Assembly (NCBI RefSeq): GCF_014218275.1
Contig: NZ_AP023213.1
Coordinates: forward strand, 310,001-374,000
Reading direction: 5' to 3'
Source: Citrifermentans bremense
GTDB taxonomy: Bacteria; Desulfobacterota; Desulfuromonadia; Geobacterales; Geobacteraceae
DNA: 64,000 nt
Shown: piece by piece, positions 55,001 through 62,251 of the stretch
Numbering within the stretch: the stretch's first letter is position 1
How the letters are laid out: every line of letters starts with the position of its first letter
The notes under the pieces: model-generated
The model's input: only the letters and a program-made list of their open reading frames with translations
Databases searched by the model: none
Told to the model about the DNA's origin: nothing
Translations under genes and position numbers: made by a program

Positions 55001-55458
55001 ATGATGGCCAGGAAGGTAAAGGATTCGATCAGCCCGTTGGCGCGCGACAGCCCTTCCTTGGGGACCAGTTCCGGTATTACCCCGTATTTTGCCGGCGCGA
55101 AGAGTGCGCTGTGGCATCCCATCAGGAAAACGACCAGGTATAGGGCTGGCTCAAAGCGCAGGGCGAAGGAGATTACCGCCAGAAGCGTCGTCGCCACCTC
55201 GAACAGTTTCACCCAGACGATCAGCCGCGACTTCGCCAGCCTGTCCGCGAGGCTCCCGGCGGGCGCCGACAGGAGCAGGAAGGGGAGTACGAAGGCGGCG
55301 CCCACGCCGGCCGTGACCGCACCCGCTTCGGCCGCGCCAAGGCGCCCGATCAGAAAGAAGATGATCAAAAGCTTCAGTATGTTGTCATTCAAGGCACCGA
55401 GGAACTGTGTCGCGTTGAGCCAGGCGAGCGGGTTGGAGCTTTGTCTATACGTTGTCAT
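52054..55458 (-). CDS. MFS transporter / lysophospholipid acyltransferase / acyl-ACP synthetase fusion
   Basis: This protein of 1134 aa combines three activities. Residues 1-400 are a 12-helix LplT-like MFS domain (NATQFLGALNDNILKLLIIFFLIG). Residues 420-630 are a PlsC acyltransferase with the NHxxxxD motif in NHVTWADALLL and the substrate site FAEGALTRNG. Residues 650-1125 are an AMP-forming acyl ligase (FSSGSTGEPKGVMLSH, GYGATELSPV, GDIGVMDEDGFIRI). Together they would flip lysophospholipid in, charge fatty acid and re-acylate it. E. coli has LplT and Aas as two genes. I chose ATG 55458 with GAGGT 5 nt upstream. The C-terminal residues GIAHGFCG come from a palindromic repeat. Confidence 0.9.
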   Translation of the reverse strand: MTTYRQSSNPLAWLNATQFLGALNDNILKLLIIFFLIGRLGAAEAGAVTAGVGAAFVLPFLLLSAPAGSLADRLAKSRLIVWVKLFEVATTLLAVISFALRFEPALYLVVFLMGCHSALFAPAKYGVIPELVPKEGLSRANGLIESFTFLAIIVGTAIASALSQAAGGRYWLSACACLAVALTGLGSARLMGNTTQCNASRPVALLPTRILKTVNEMRRDRHLMLAVIGLAWFMFIGAFAQLNLIGYGIEELGLSEAQSGYLFLAAAFGIGIGSLLAAKLSGRDVEFGIVPLGATGLTLAPVLLHAVPGNLAASLVIIVGFGVSAGVFSLPLQTFIQLRADDSKRGEVLAASSFINWVGILAASGLTWLFSGPLGLSAAQGFSVVGAMTLILTALSFWALPDFLLRFLALLTMRVFYRIRIIGKDNLPVEGPALLIPNHVTWADALLLTATNQRRIRFVMERSIYNTPILNALFRLMGVIPVSSTDGKKEMLQFIKSARAALDQGYMVCIFAEGALTRNGMLGEFRGGFERIVKNSAYPIVPVYIGGAWGSILSYAHGRLLSRLPAFAPYPVTILFGAPMPAASRAVEVRQKVAELSCDYFESKKGERRPLPEYFVRTARQQWQRKAAADSSGKTLSYGRTLTGAVALAGKLKQEIGEAEHVGILLPPSAGGVMANLAISLLGKVPVNLNYTASEASFRSAIDQCGINTVITSHAFLEKLPNLPRLSGMIFLEELVPALSRFDKLAALVKARLFPVRFICRSAGFHPDRTATVIFSSGSTGEPKGVMLSHHNIMSNIEALRMVFRVDLNDNICSALPFFHSLGFTGTLWFPLVSGFSAAYHPNPMEGEKIAAVVREHKSTLLLATPTFLLAYLRRANREDFATLRLVITGAEKLKAKVADLFEEKFGVRPMEGYGATELSPVITLSLPDVEIDGVRQQGSKEGSVGHPIPGVAIKVVDPESGAVLAPGEAGMILVKGPNVMSGYLGRADKSEEVLRDGWYLTGDIGVMDEDGFIRITDRLSRFSKIGGEMVPHGALEDELHARLGQTGVLAVTAVPDEKKGEKLVVVYTRGATDAGALQRHLAESALPNLWKPARDCYLEVENLPMLCTGKLDLKGLKELALAEQHGIAHGFCG

Positions 55459-55580
55459 TTCATACCTCATGGTGATTTCAATGCCATAACCGGATATCAA
55501 AGGCTTTTGCTATTGTGTTGACAGGAAATACAGGACCCGCGGTACGTTTGCCCACGAAACATTGCAGGACGGCAAACGTT

Positions 55581-55614
55581 CCCCCCTTTGCGAAGGGGGG
55601 ACAGGGGGGATTTG
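55581..55614. repeat. CCCCCCTTTGCG intergenic repeat, copy 2
   Basis: CCCCCCTTTGCGAAGGGGGG followed by ACAGGGGGGATTTG is identical to the copy at 31981. It lies upstream of the reverse fusion gene and of the forward sigma-54 activator gene. Confidence 0.75.
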
Positions 55615-55735
55615 CCTCTCAGGCCTTCCCTATTACAGGGACTATGCCAATCGCTCTTTTCATTCACTTAGCCATGTAACCGCTTGATCCAAAGCCATAA
55701 GTGTATTTGTCTGCCAGGTGAAGGCAAAAACCCAA

Positions 55736-55769
55736 TTGACATTCAATGTACGCACCCAGTACATTCGAT
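55736..55769 (+). promoter_or_regulatory. Promoter plus inverted repeat at the activator gene start
   Basis: TTGACA (55736-55741) and TACATT (55760-55765) are 18 bp apart and predict a start at about 55772, the ATG itself. An inverted repeat, ATTCAATGTAC (55741-55751) with GTACATTCGAT (55759-55769), overlaps both elements and could be an autoregulatory site. Confidence 0.55.
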
Positions 55770-55771
55770 GC

Positions 55772-57256
55772 ATGAAATCATCAAGAGCTACAGACAGCGA
55801 GTGGGAATTCCTGGAGACAGTTGCGCGCGCCGCGTTTGCCAATCCGTTCGGTGAAACGAGAGACGATCTCGATATAGCCATAAGCGGGGCCGCACCTGGT
55901 TCATCGGCCGACGAGATCCTGCGTGCGGTAGTGACCCGAATCGACACACAGCTGCAGAGCCTGAGCGACAGGGGAGTGGCCGACCTGCGCAGTCTGGACG
56001 GACACCGGCGCGAGGTCATGCGCAGGGTCTGTCTTTTTCACGTCTTCCACCGCTACCTGGACCATTTCGACGAGCTGATAAAGACCCAGCTGAAGGAGGG
56101 GGACAAGCAGTGCCGCGTCCCCTTCGCCCGGCACGTGCTGGGGGAGCTGACCGGTTTCGGCATAAGCGACCAGGACGCGGTGCGCGTCCTCGCCGTCTTC
56201 TACCAGCTGCGCCGCGCCTTCTACTTCATCAAGAATGGGCTGGTGGGGAGCTCCCCCTCAATGAAGACCCTGCGCCGGCACCTCTGGGACTGCGTTTTCA
56301 CCCACGATATGAGGTGGTTCGAGGCGGGCCTTTGGGACAAGATGGAGGAATTCTCCATACTTCTGTTGGGGGAAACCGGCACCGGCAAGGGGGCCGCGGC
56401 CGCCGCCATCGGGCGCTCCGGGTTCATTCCCTTCGACGTCGCAAAAAACGCCTTTGCCGAGAGCTTCACCCGCAACTTCGTCTCCATCAACCTGTCGCAG
56501 TATTCCGAAGGGGTGCTGGAAAGCGAACTCTTCGGGCACAAGAAAGGCGCCTTCACCGGCGCCGTCGACAACCACGAAGGGCTCTTCAGCCGCTGCGCCC
56601 CGCACGGCGTCATCTTCCTGGACGAGATAGGCGACGTCAGCATCCCTGTGCAGATAAAACTGCTCCGGGTGCTGCAGGAGAGGATCTTCTTCCCGGTGGG
56701 GAGTCACGAGGCCAGACGCTTCAGCGGGCGCATCGTCGCTGCGACCAACCGTCCGCTGGACGAGATGCTGGAAAGCGGTAAGTTTCGCGACGACCTCTAC
56801 TACCGCCTCTGTTCCGACGTCATCACGCTTCCTCCCCTCAGGGTGCGCCTTAAAGAGGAGCCGCAGGAGTTGGACAACCTGCTTGGCGTTCTCCTCGCCC
56901 GTCTTGCCGGCGAGATGCCGGGGCGCGAGAAGCAGTTGGTGAAAAGGATCCTGAAGCGCGACCTCGGGCCGGATTACGCATGGCCGGGGAACGTGCGGGA
57001 GCTGGAACAGGCGATAAAGAGGATCATCCTCACCGGACGCTACCAGGGGGTGAAACGGGAAGTCCCGAAGCAGGACGCCGCGGCCCGGCTTTCCCGGGAG
57101 ATGGCGGAAGGTTCGATGAATGCCGAGGAACTGCTTGCAGCCTACTGCGCGTCCCTTTATCAAAGCTTCGGCACCTACGAGGAAGTAGCCCGCAGGACCC
57201 GGCTCGACCGGCGCACCGTCAAGAAGTACGTGGAGATGGGTAGAAACAGGGAATGA
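55772..57256 (+). CDS. Sigma-54 activator with a non-receiver N-terminal domain
   Basis: This 494-aa bacterial enhancer-binding protein has an N-terminal domain of about 200 residues (DSEWEFLETVARAAFANPF ...) without receiver, GAF or PAS signatures. An AAA+ domain follows with Walker A GETGTGKG (one residue off the usual GKE), GAFTGA for sigma-54 contact and Walker B VIFLDEIGD. The C-terminal helix-turn-helix is TYEEVARRTRLDRRTVKKYV. Activity must be controlled by ligand or protein binding rather than phosphorylation. I chose ATG 55772, which coincides with the predicted transcription start; GTG 55718 is in frame but lacks an RBS and lies upstream of the promoter. Confidence 0.87.
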   Translation: MKSSRATDSEWEFLETVARAAFANPFGETRDDLDIAISGAAPGSSADEILRAVVTRIDTQLQSLSDRGVADLRSLDGHRREVMRRVCLFHVFHRYLDHFDELIKTQLKEGDKQCRVPFARHVLGELTGFGISDQDAVRVLAVFYQLRRAFYFIKNGLVGSSPSMKTLRRHLWDCVFTHDMRWFEAGLWDKMEEFSILLLGETGTGKGAAAAAIGRSGFIPFDVAKNAFAESFTRNFVSINLSQYSEGVLESELFGHKKGAFTGAVDNHEGLFSRCAPHGVIFLDEIGDVSIPVQIKLLRVLQERIFFPVGSHEARRFSGRIVAATNRPLDEMLESGKFRDDLYYRLCSDVITLPPLRVRLKEEPQELDNLLGVLLARLAGEMPGREKQLVKRILKRDLGPDYAWPGNVRELEQAIKRIILTGRYQGVKREVPKQDAAARLSREMAEGSMNAEELLAAYCASLYQSFGTYEEVARRTRLDRRTVKKYVEMGRNRE

Positions 57257-57368
57257 ACTACAAGTGAATCCCATTGACATAGAGCGCGCCATAGGCAATA
57301 ACAAGCAATTATTTGCTTTGATCAAGCAGTCCAGTCTGTCTGTCGGATGTATCTTGCTGTCCCGCTCA

Positions 57369-57396
57369 TTGACTCACCAGGCAGGCGGGATAATAT
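57369..57396 (+). promoter_or_regulatory. Sigma-70 promoter of the OmpA-like gene
   Basis: TTGACT (57369-57374) and TAATAT (57391-57396) are 16 bp apart. Transcription would start near 57403 and give a 47-nt leader that carries an AAAGGAGG Shine-Dalgarno site. Confidence 0.65.
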
Positions 57397-57449
57397 TTGG
57401 TGGGCTTCGGGGAGTGCCTCAAGCCTGCTAAAACAACAAAGGAGGATGT

Positions 57450-57959
57450 ATGTTCAAAAAAGTTGCTATTGCTGCAGTACTGTCGCTGATGGTTTCCGGT
57501 GTTGCCCATGCAGGGCTTGACGCTCTCAAGGGCTTGGGGAAGGAAGCAGGTAAGAGCGTTGCTGCCAGCGCCAAGGAAGGGGCGCTCAGCGCCGTGACCA
57601 AGAAGCTCAAGAAGGTGCAGAACGAGAAGGGGCCGATCAAGTTCAAGACCGGCAAAGCCGAGATCGATCCTTCCTGCGACAAGACCATGACCGCCATCGC
57701 GGCAATCATGACCGACTACCCCGGCTTCCACGTCCAGGTTGACGGCCACACCGACAACGTCGGCAAGCCCGAGGCCAACCAGAAGCTTTCCCAGGACCGT
57801 GCCGATGCCGTGGTGAAATACCTGGTGGACAAGAAGGGGGTCGATGCCAAGCGCCTTTCCGCCAAAGGTTTCGGCGACAGCCAGCCTATTGCCAACAACA
57901 AGACCAAGGCCGGCCAGGCGAAGAACCGCCGCGTCGATTTCACCGTCACCAAGATGTAG
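57450..57959 (+). CDS. OmpA-family periplasmic protein
   Basis: This 169-aa protein has a signal peptide (MFKKVAIAAVLSLMVSGVAHA|G). A short Ala/Lys-rich helical region (about 22-65) and an OmpA/MotB-type peptidoglycan-binding domain follow, with GPIKFKTGKAEIDPS, VDGHTDNVGKPEANQKLSQDRA split by a turn, and KGFGDSQPIANN. The domain keeps the Asp and Arg that hold diaminopimelate. There is no lipobox or barrel, so it is a soluble cell-wall-binding protein. The promoter, strong RBS and terminator show a well-expressed monocistronic gene. Confidence 0.93.
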   Translation: MFKKVAIAAVLSLMVSGVAHAGLDALKGLGKEAGKSVAASAKEGALSAVTKKLKKVQNEKGPIKFKTGKAEIDPSCDKTMTAIAAIMTDYPGFHVQVDGHTDNVGKPEANQKLSQDRADAVVKYLVDKKGVDAKRLSAKGFGDSQPIANNKTKAGQAKNRRVDFTVTKM

Positions 57960-57965
57960 CCAATC

Positions 57966-57993
57966 AAAGGGGAGCCGTCCGGCTCCCCTTTTT
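57966..57993 (+). terminator. Rho-independent terminator of the OmpA-like gene
   Basis: AAAGGGGAGCCG (57966-57977) pairs with CGGCTCCCCTTT (57980-57991), followed by more T residues. It starts 7 bp after the stop codon. Confidence 0.93.
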
Positions 57994-58046
57994 CTCTATC
58001 GTCATAATCTCAAAGCTGCACAGATGAATGTCGCCCTCCCCCCCGC

Positions 58047-58119
58047 CCCTCTCCCAGAGGGCGAGGGGAGAAAGACTAAACCGACGTGCCGTCCATACCC
58101 TCTCCCTTTGGGAGAGGGT
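58047..58119. repeat. Two G/C-rich hairpin repeats
   Basis: CCCCTCTCCCAGAGGGCGAGGGG (in two arms, 58047-58069) and ACCCTCTCCC-TTT-GGGAGAGGGT (58097-58119) form two stable hairpins in the gap after the OmpA gene. They differ in sequence from the CCCCCCTTTGCG family but share the intergenic location. Confidence 0.55.
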
Positions 58120-58180
58120 GCCCGAAGGGCGGGCCTGCGCGCCGTAGCGCTTCGGTCCGCGAAGGCGGGTGAGGGAAGAT

Positions 58181-58366
58181 ATGGAGTTTCCCATGATCTA
58201 TGCCATTGCCATTTTCCTCCTGGTTGTATGTTTTCTGGTGTACCGTGACATGGAGTTCCGTAAAGAGCTACGCAACCGAAAACCCAGCCGCTCCTTCCGT
58301 GTTTGTGAGCCCGGACAGGATCCTTTCGAGGGGCGCATCGAATTCCACATTAGGCCGGAGGATTAA
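58181..58366 (+). CDS. Small single-span membrane protein
   Basis: This frame of about 61 aa starts MEFPMIYAIAIFLLVVCFLVYRD, with one membrane helix at the N-terminus and a basic and then acidic tail (KELRNRKPSRSF...RIEFHIRPED). ATG 58181 follows AGGGA and ATG 58193 follows GGAG; either may be used. It ends 2 bp before the next small gene, so the two are coupled. The function is unknown. Confidence 0.6.
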   Translation: MEFPMIYAIAIFLLVVCFLVYRDMEFRKELRNRKPSRSFRVCEPGQDPFEGRIEFHIRPED

Positions 58367-58368
58367 GC

Positions 58369-58563
58369 ATGGCGGCAGAGATCACGCGCTGCACTGACCA
58401 AGTACTCGTCAGGTTGGTTTTGCTATCAGCAATATTGGCAACGGCTGGTTGTTCATGGCCCAGTATGGAAATTGGCGGCGAAAAGTATCTCCTTTCGCCA
58501 ACCCCGACCAAGCATACGACAAAGAGTGAGTCAGCACCTGGAAGTATCCAGGAGTTGAAATAA
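58369..58563 (+). CDS. Small lipoprotein
   Basis: This 64-aa frame has a basic/hydrophobic leader and a lipobox (AILATAGC, Cys28). A short polar mature part of about 37 residues follows. GGAGG lies 6 nt before ATG 58369, inside the end of the previous small gene, and the NAT gene starts 17 bp later. The mature part has no recognisable domain. The lipobox and RBS make it a credible gene. Confidence 0.65.
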   Translation: MAAEITRCTDQVLVRLVLLSAILATAGCSWPSMEIGGEKYLLSPTPTKHTTKSESAPGSIQELK

Positions 58564-58580
58564 GGAAAGCAGGATCGGTT

Positions 58581-59378
58581 ATGGATATTGATCTATTTCT
58601 CGAACGAATTGGGGTTCAGTCACTTCCAGATTCACCCTTGAAGCGCCTTCAGACCCTGCACAGGGCGATGACCAAAACGGTGCCCTTCGAAAACGTGGCC
58701 GTTCTGGAAGGTAAGAACATCAGCCTCGAACCAAGCGACATTTTCGCAAAAGTGGTCGGAGAGGGAAGGGGTGGCTATTGCTTCGAGTTGAACGGCCTTC
58801 TTGCCCATCTGCTTGAGCGCCTTGGCTACAAGCTAGAGCGCCTGCTTGGCAGGGTCTGGGCGAACGGCGCACCGGCGCCTTCGCTGACCCATATGACGCT
58901 GCGTGTTTTCGTGGAAGACCGTCCCTACCTTTGCGATGTCGGCTTCGGGGGAGGGACGTTGAGGGAGCCGTTGCCCTGGTCTCCCGGTGAGGCCGCGGTA
59001 CAAGGCCCTGACACGTTCCGGCTTGATGCGACCGACAACGGGGAAACCATGCTGTCGCGGCTTGCGGATGGGGAATGGAAGAACCTGTACAGCCTGCTCC
59101 CCTGCCCGGTGCGTCCCCAGGACTACATCCCCGGCAATCATTACACGTCGACCCACCCCAACTCGTATTTCACCCAAAGCCTGGTCGCCGCGCTGACCAC
59201 GGATAGCGGGCGCAAAACGCTCCGCGATCGCCTCTTTCGCACGGTGGGCGCTGACGGAGAGACCGAAAGGGAATTGACGACCTTCGATGAAGTGGTTCAG
59301 GTTCTCGACCAGGAGTTCGGCCTGAAGAGTCTCGATCTTGCCTCTCTGAAGAGCCGGCTTTCGCACCTCTTTGATTGA
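58581..59378 (+). CDS. nat: Arylamine N-acetyltransferase
   Basis: This 265-aa cytoplasmic enzyme transfers acetyl groups from acetyl-CoA to arylamines and hydrazines. The catalytic triad is complete: Cys67 in GGYCFELNGLL, His104 in LTHMTLRV and Asp119 in CDVGFGG. The length and the N-terminal FLERIG...PFENV pattern are standard. It stands first in a forward group with a LysR regulator (33 bp on) and an AEC transporter. Detoxification of an aromatic amine is possible, but the natural substrate is unknown. Confidence 0.95.
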   Translation: MDIDLFLERIGVQSLPDSPLKRLQTLHRAMTKTVPFENVAVLEGKNISLEPSDIFAKVVGEGRGGYCFELNGLLAHLLERLGYKLERLLGRVWANGAPAPSLTHMTLRVFVEDRPYLCDVGFGGGTLREPLPWSPGEAAVQGPDTFRLDATDNGETMLSRLADGEWKNLYSLLPCPVRPQDYIPGNHYTSTHPNSYFTQSLVAALTTDSGRKTLRDRLFRTVGADGETERELTTFDEVVQVLDQEFGLKSLDLASLKSRLSHLFD

Positions 59379-59411
59379 GAAAAGGGAACGACCCCCCAAA
59401 GGAGAGTAACC

Positions 59412-60290
59412 GTGTCTTTGCGCAGCCTTCGCATCCTCACCGCCATTGCCGGCAAAGGAACCTTCGCAGCCGCAGCCGACCAGCTGGGGCTGACCCAGTC
59501 GGCCGTAAGCCTGCAGGTCAAGAAGTTGGAGGACGAACTGGGCGTGCAGCTATTCGAAAGGGGAGGTCGCAGTCCCAGGCTCAACATGAACGGCCGCTAC
59601 GTGGTGGACCGGGCATCGGAGATTCTTCTTATCTACGATGAAATAAAGGGGCGGCTTTCCCCTGCCGACGGGGTGCAGGGGCTGCTGACGCTGGGCGCCG
59701 TCCCTACGGTGATCACCGGCTCGCTCCCTCCCGCACTCCAGCGGCTTCGATCCCGCTACCGCGACATGCATGTGAAACTGGTCTCGGGACTTTCCACCGA
59801 ACTCGTGCGCAAAGTCGAAGAGGGCGACCTTGACGCCGCCTTGACGACAGAGCCCCCCTACGCCGTGCCGCCGCAATACGAATGGATCCCGTACGATGAA
59901 GAGCCTTTTTTCGTGGTTGCTCCCCTGGGAGCCGGCATCAAAGACGTCCGGCTGCTGTTCGAGCGCTTTCCTTTCGTGCGCTTCGACAAGATGGCCTGGG
60001 CAGGCGCCATGGTAGACCGCGAGCTGATGTTGCACGGAATCCGGCCGCGCGAGGTCATGGAATTCGATTCCCTGGAAGCCGCCCTCGCCTTGGTGGAGGC
60101 AGGGCTGGGGATTGCCGTGGTGCCGCTGGGCAAATCGCGCCTGGATCACGTCGGCAGCAATTTCACCCTCACCCCTTTCGGCACCCCGCAGCTGACACGG
60201 CGCGTCGGTATGTACCAGAAGCGGCAACACCCACGCCTGGCGTTGACCTGCAAGGTTCTGGACGAGTTGTCGCAGGCAAAGCTGAAGTAA
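59412..60290 (+). CDS. LysR-family transcriptional regulator
   Basis: This 292-aa regulator has the winged helix-turn-helix (SLRSLRILTAIAGKGTFAAAADQLGLTQSAVSLQVKKLE in several stretches) and a periplasmic-binding-like effector domain from about residue 90. GTG 59412 has AAAGGAG upstream. It lies between the NAT gene and the AEC transporter gene in the same direction, so it probably controls one or both; the effector is unknown. Confidence 0.93.
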   Translation: MSLRSLRILTAIAGKGTFAAAADQLGLTQSAVSLQVKKLEDELGVQLFERGGRSPRLNMNGRYVVDRASEILLIYDEIKGRLSPADGVQGLLTLGAVPTVITGSLPPALQRLRSRYRDMHVKLVSGLSTELVRKVEEGDLDAALTTEPPYAVPPQYEWIPYDEEPFFVVAPLGAGIKDVRLLFERFPFVRFDKMAWAGAMVDRELMLHGIRPREVMEFDSLEAALALVEAGLGIAVVPLGKSRLDHVGSNFTLTPFGTPQLTRRVGMYQKRQHPRLALTCKVLDELSQAKLK

Positions 60291-60380
60291 AACTCAAGGA
60301 AGAGATAAAAACTATCAACTTTTTTTAAAGACATGGTCGTGCTACCCTCTTGCCACAGTCCAACATGAAGAGGTTGTAGC

Positions 60381-61298
60381 ATGGCCGTTATCGTAAATGC
60401 CCTCACCCCTGTTCTGGCGCTGATCCTTCTGGGTTTTCTCCTCAGGCGCACTGAATTCATCCCCTCCTCCTTCTGGCCTTCCGCGGAAAAGCTGACCTAC
60501 TACCTCCTGATGCCGGCCACCCTGATCCACAGCCTCGCCGGCAAAGAGATCGGCTCCTCGCCCTGGTTGAACATACTGCTCACGGTCGGCGGCGCCATCT
60601 TCGCCAGCGTCTTGTTCGTGATCCTGGGCTGGCTCATGCGCAGACAGATGGGGGGAGCGGCCTTCACTTCGCTTTTCCAGGGCGGGGTTCGCTTCAACAC
60701 CTTCGTAGCGCTGGCCCTTGCAGAAAACCTGTTCGGGAAGGAAGGCCTGTTCCTGGCCTCCCTGGGTGCGGGGTTCATGATACTGATCATCAACGTTCTA
60801 TGCGTCTCCGCCTTCTCGGTGGCCGTCGGCGACGGCGTTTGCGACCTGAAGAAGGTAGGGCGCGACCTGTTGCGGAACCCGCTGATCTGGGGATGCGCCC
60901 TGGGCATCGGCATCAACGCCGCCGGGGTGAAACTGCCGTCGGCGATCGACGGTTCGCTCACCCTTCTCGGCAAGGCAGCCTTTCCTGTCGGTCTGATGGC
61001 GGTAGGGGCCGCATACCGCCCCGGCAACATAGCCCGGCACTGGCAGCCGCTTTTGACAAGCTGCGGCATCCAGTTCGTCTGCAAGCCGGTCATCGCCTGG
61101 TATCTGGCGGCAGCCACGGGTTTGTCCGGGGTTGCCGCCGGAGTCGCGGTACTGCTTTTCAGTGTCCCTACCGCGCCGACTGCCTATATCCTTTCCAGGC
61201 AGATGGGCGGAGACCATGACAGCATGGCGGTGATAATCACCGTTCAGACCTGCCTCTCCTTTTTCACCCTCCCGCTCACGCTCTGGCTGTTGAGATGA
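60381..61298 (+). CDS. AEC-family permease (auxin efflux carrier type)
   Basis: This 305-aa membrane protein has ten predicted helices in the AEC/MdcF pattern. The first helix is VNALTPVLALILLGFLLRR, the central break is near LLMPATLIHSLAG, and the inverted second half begins near NPLIWGCALGIGINAAG. Characterised relatives move malate, malonate or other weak acids. The 90-bp gap to the LysR gene contains a T-rich stretch. The gene could be the target of that regulator. Confidence 0.9.
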   Translation: MAVIVNALTPVLALILLGFLLRRTEFIPSSFWPSAEKLTYYLLMPATLIHSLAGKEIGSSPWLNILLTVGGAIFASVLFVILGWLMRRQMGGAAFTSLFQGGVRFNTFVALALAENLFGKEGLFLASLGAGFMILIINVLCVSAFSVAVGDGVCDLKKVGRDLLRNPLIWGCALGIGINAAGVKLPSAIDGSLTLLGKAAFPVGLMAVGAAYRPGNIARHWQPLLTSCGIQFVCKPVIAWYLAAATGLSGVAAGVAVLLFSVPTAPTAYILSRQMGGDHDSMAVIITVQTCLSFFTLPLTLWLLR

Positions 61299-61309
61299 TC
61301 CTTCGCCCC

Positions 61310-61338
61310 TTGACAACATTTCCTCATTGGGTTATCTA
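61310..61338 (+). promoter_or_regulatory. Promoter of the riboswitch-controlled gene
   Basis: TTGACA (61310-61315) is followed after 17 bp by TATCTA (61333-61338). The predicted start near 61345 lies just before the riboswitch aptamer, as expected for its transcript. Confidence 0.6.
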
Positions 61339-61360
61339 TATCGCCGCTTCGACTGCTACA

Positions 61361-61446
61361 GATATACGACAATACTAAACCTTCCGCGAGGATGGGACGG
61401 AAAGCCTATAGGGTCTCACTGAGACAGCCGGGTCGCCGAAAATATC
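61361..61446 (+). promoter_or_regulatory. GEMM-I riboswitch aptamer, probably GEMM-Ib (cGAMP type)
   Basis: The conserved core AAACC ... GGGACGGAAAGCC ... GCCGGGTCGCCGAA is present. P2 closes with a GCGA GNRA tetraloop (61386-61389), P3 has GTCTC/GAGAC (61413-61417 and 61421-61425), and GATAT (61361-61365) can pair with ATATC near 61442 as P1. By alignment to the Vibrio Vc2 aptamer, position 20 is A (61374), position 47 is A (61401), and the 21-46 pair is C-G (61375, 61400) instead of G-C. A20 is the known mark of GEMM-Ib aptamers that prefer cGAMP. It controls the downstream outer-membrane barrel gene. Confidence 0.88.
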
Positions 61447-61478
61447 TTTTTCGATATTCAGGGTGGCCCGGCTTTTTT
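61426..61478 (+). terminator. Riboswitch expression platform (conditional terminator)
   Basis: AGCCGGGTCGCC from the 3' side of the aptamer can pair with GGTGGCCCGGCT (61462-61473). AATATC/GATATT fills the inner stem, and T6 follows. Ligand-folded aptamer would hold AGCCGGG and prevent this hairpin, so the predicted sign is ON with ligand. Confidence 0.8.
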
Positions 61479-61541
61479 CGTTCCATGCCTCAGGCCACAG
61501 CTATTTCTGTGCGATCTGAGCTAATCAAAGGAGGAAGTATT

Positions 61542-62141
61542 ATGAAGAGATTTATGATTCTTGCAGGTTTGTTGGCGCTTGTTTCCCTGGTCCCTGGTAC
61601 TGCCATGGCTGACAGCATCAAGGGGAGGTTGGGCGTGACTGGGAAAGTCGGGTTTATCATCCCGGCTGACAACGAAGCTGAATACGGCTTCAGGGACAAC
61701 AACACCGACGCCGGCCTGGTCTTGGGCGGCGGTCTGCTTTACGGCATCGACGATCATTTCGCTGCTGAACTGGATGTGAGCAACTACTACTTCGATTCGG
61801 AAACCGGCGACTTCGACGTCACCAATGTCTCCTTCGGAGGCCAGTACCGGATCACAAACATGCATGACAGAAGGCTGGTCCCCTATGTTGGAGCCGGATT
61901 GGACGTCATCAGCACTGACTACGACGCAAATTTCGGTGGGAACCGGCATGTGGATACGACTCTAGGCGTCCATGTGAGCGGTGGGGTCGATTACTTCATC
62001 GAAAAACAGGTCGCTTTGAGCGCCGAGGCAAAGCTAGTGCTGGCGCCGGACGCCGACATCACTGAAGACGGCTACCACAGCGGTTCCTTCGATCCGACCA
62101 ACTTTTCCACCGCCTTCGGAGTCCGTTTCTTCTTCAACTGA
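61542..62141 (+). CDS. Outer-membrane beta-barrel protein under riboswitch control
   Basis: This 199-aa protein has a signal peptide (MKRFMILAGLLALVSLVPGTAMA|D). An eight-stranded OmpW/OmpA-like barrel follows: GRLGVTGKVGFIIP, AGLVLGGGLLYGID, FAAELDVSNYYF and so on, ending with the typical terminal aromatic strand AFGVRFFFN. The strand turns are acidic. ATG 61542 has AAAGGAGG upstream. Control by the GEMM-Ib switch links it to dinucleotide signalling; known GEMM-Ib targets in Geobacter include outer-surface genes for extracellular electron transfer. Its own role is unknown. Confidence 0.9.
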   Translation: MKRFMILAGLLALVSLVPGTAMADSIKGRLGVTGKVGFIIPADNEAEYGFRDNNTDAGLVLGGGLLYGIDDHFAAELDVSNYYFDSETGDFDVTNVSFGGQYRITNMHDRRLVPYVGAGLDVISTDYDANFGGNRHVDTTLGVHVSGGVDYFIEKQVALSAEAKLVLAPDADITEDGYHSGSFDPTNFSTAFGVRFFFN

Positions 62142-62200
62142 CCTGGCGAAACGAGTCCAGAAGTTGGAACATCAGTATGTCCCACTGTGCCTTCCCTAAG

Positions 62201-62235
62201 TCCCCCTTTGCGAAGGGGGATTTAGGGGGATTTAC
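62201..62235. repeat. CCCCCCTTTGCG intergenic repeat, diverged copy 3
   Basis: TCCCCCTTTGCGAAGGGGGA followed by TTTAGGGGGATTTA has the same layout as copies at 31981 and 55581, with a TTT insertion replacing ACA. It lies between the barrel gene and the metallo-beta-lactamase gene. Confidence 0.65.
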
Positions 62236-62251
62236 TTTTAAGAATTTCTCC

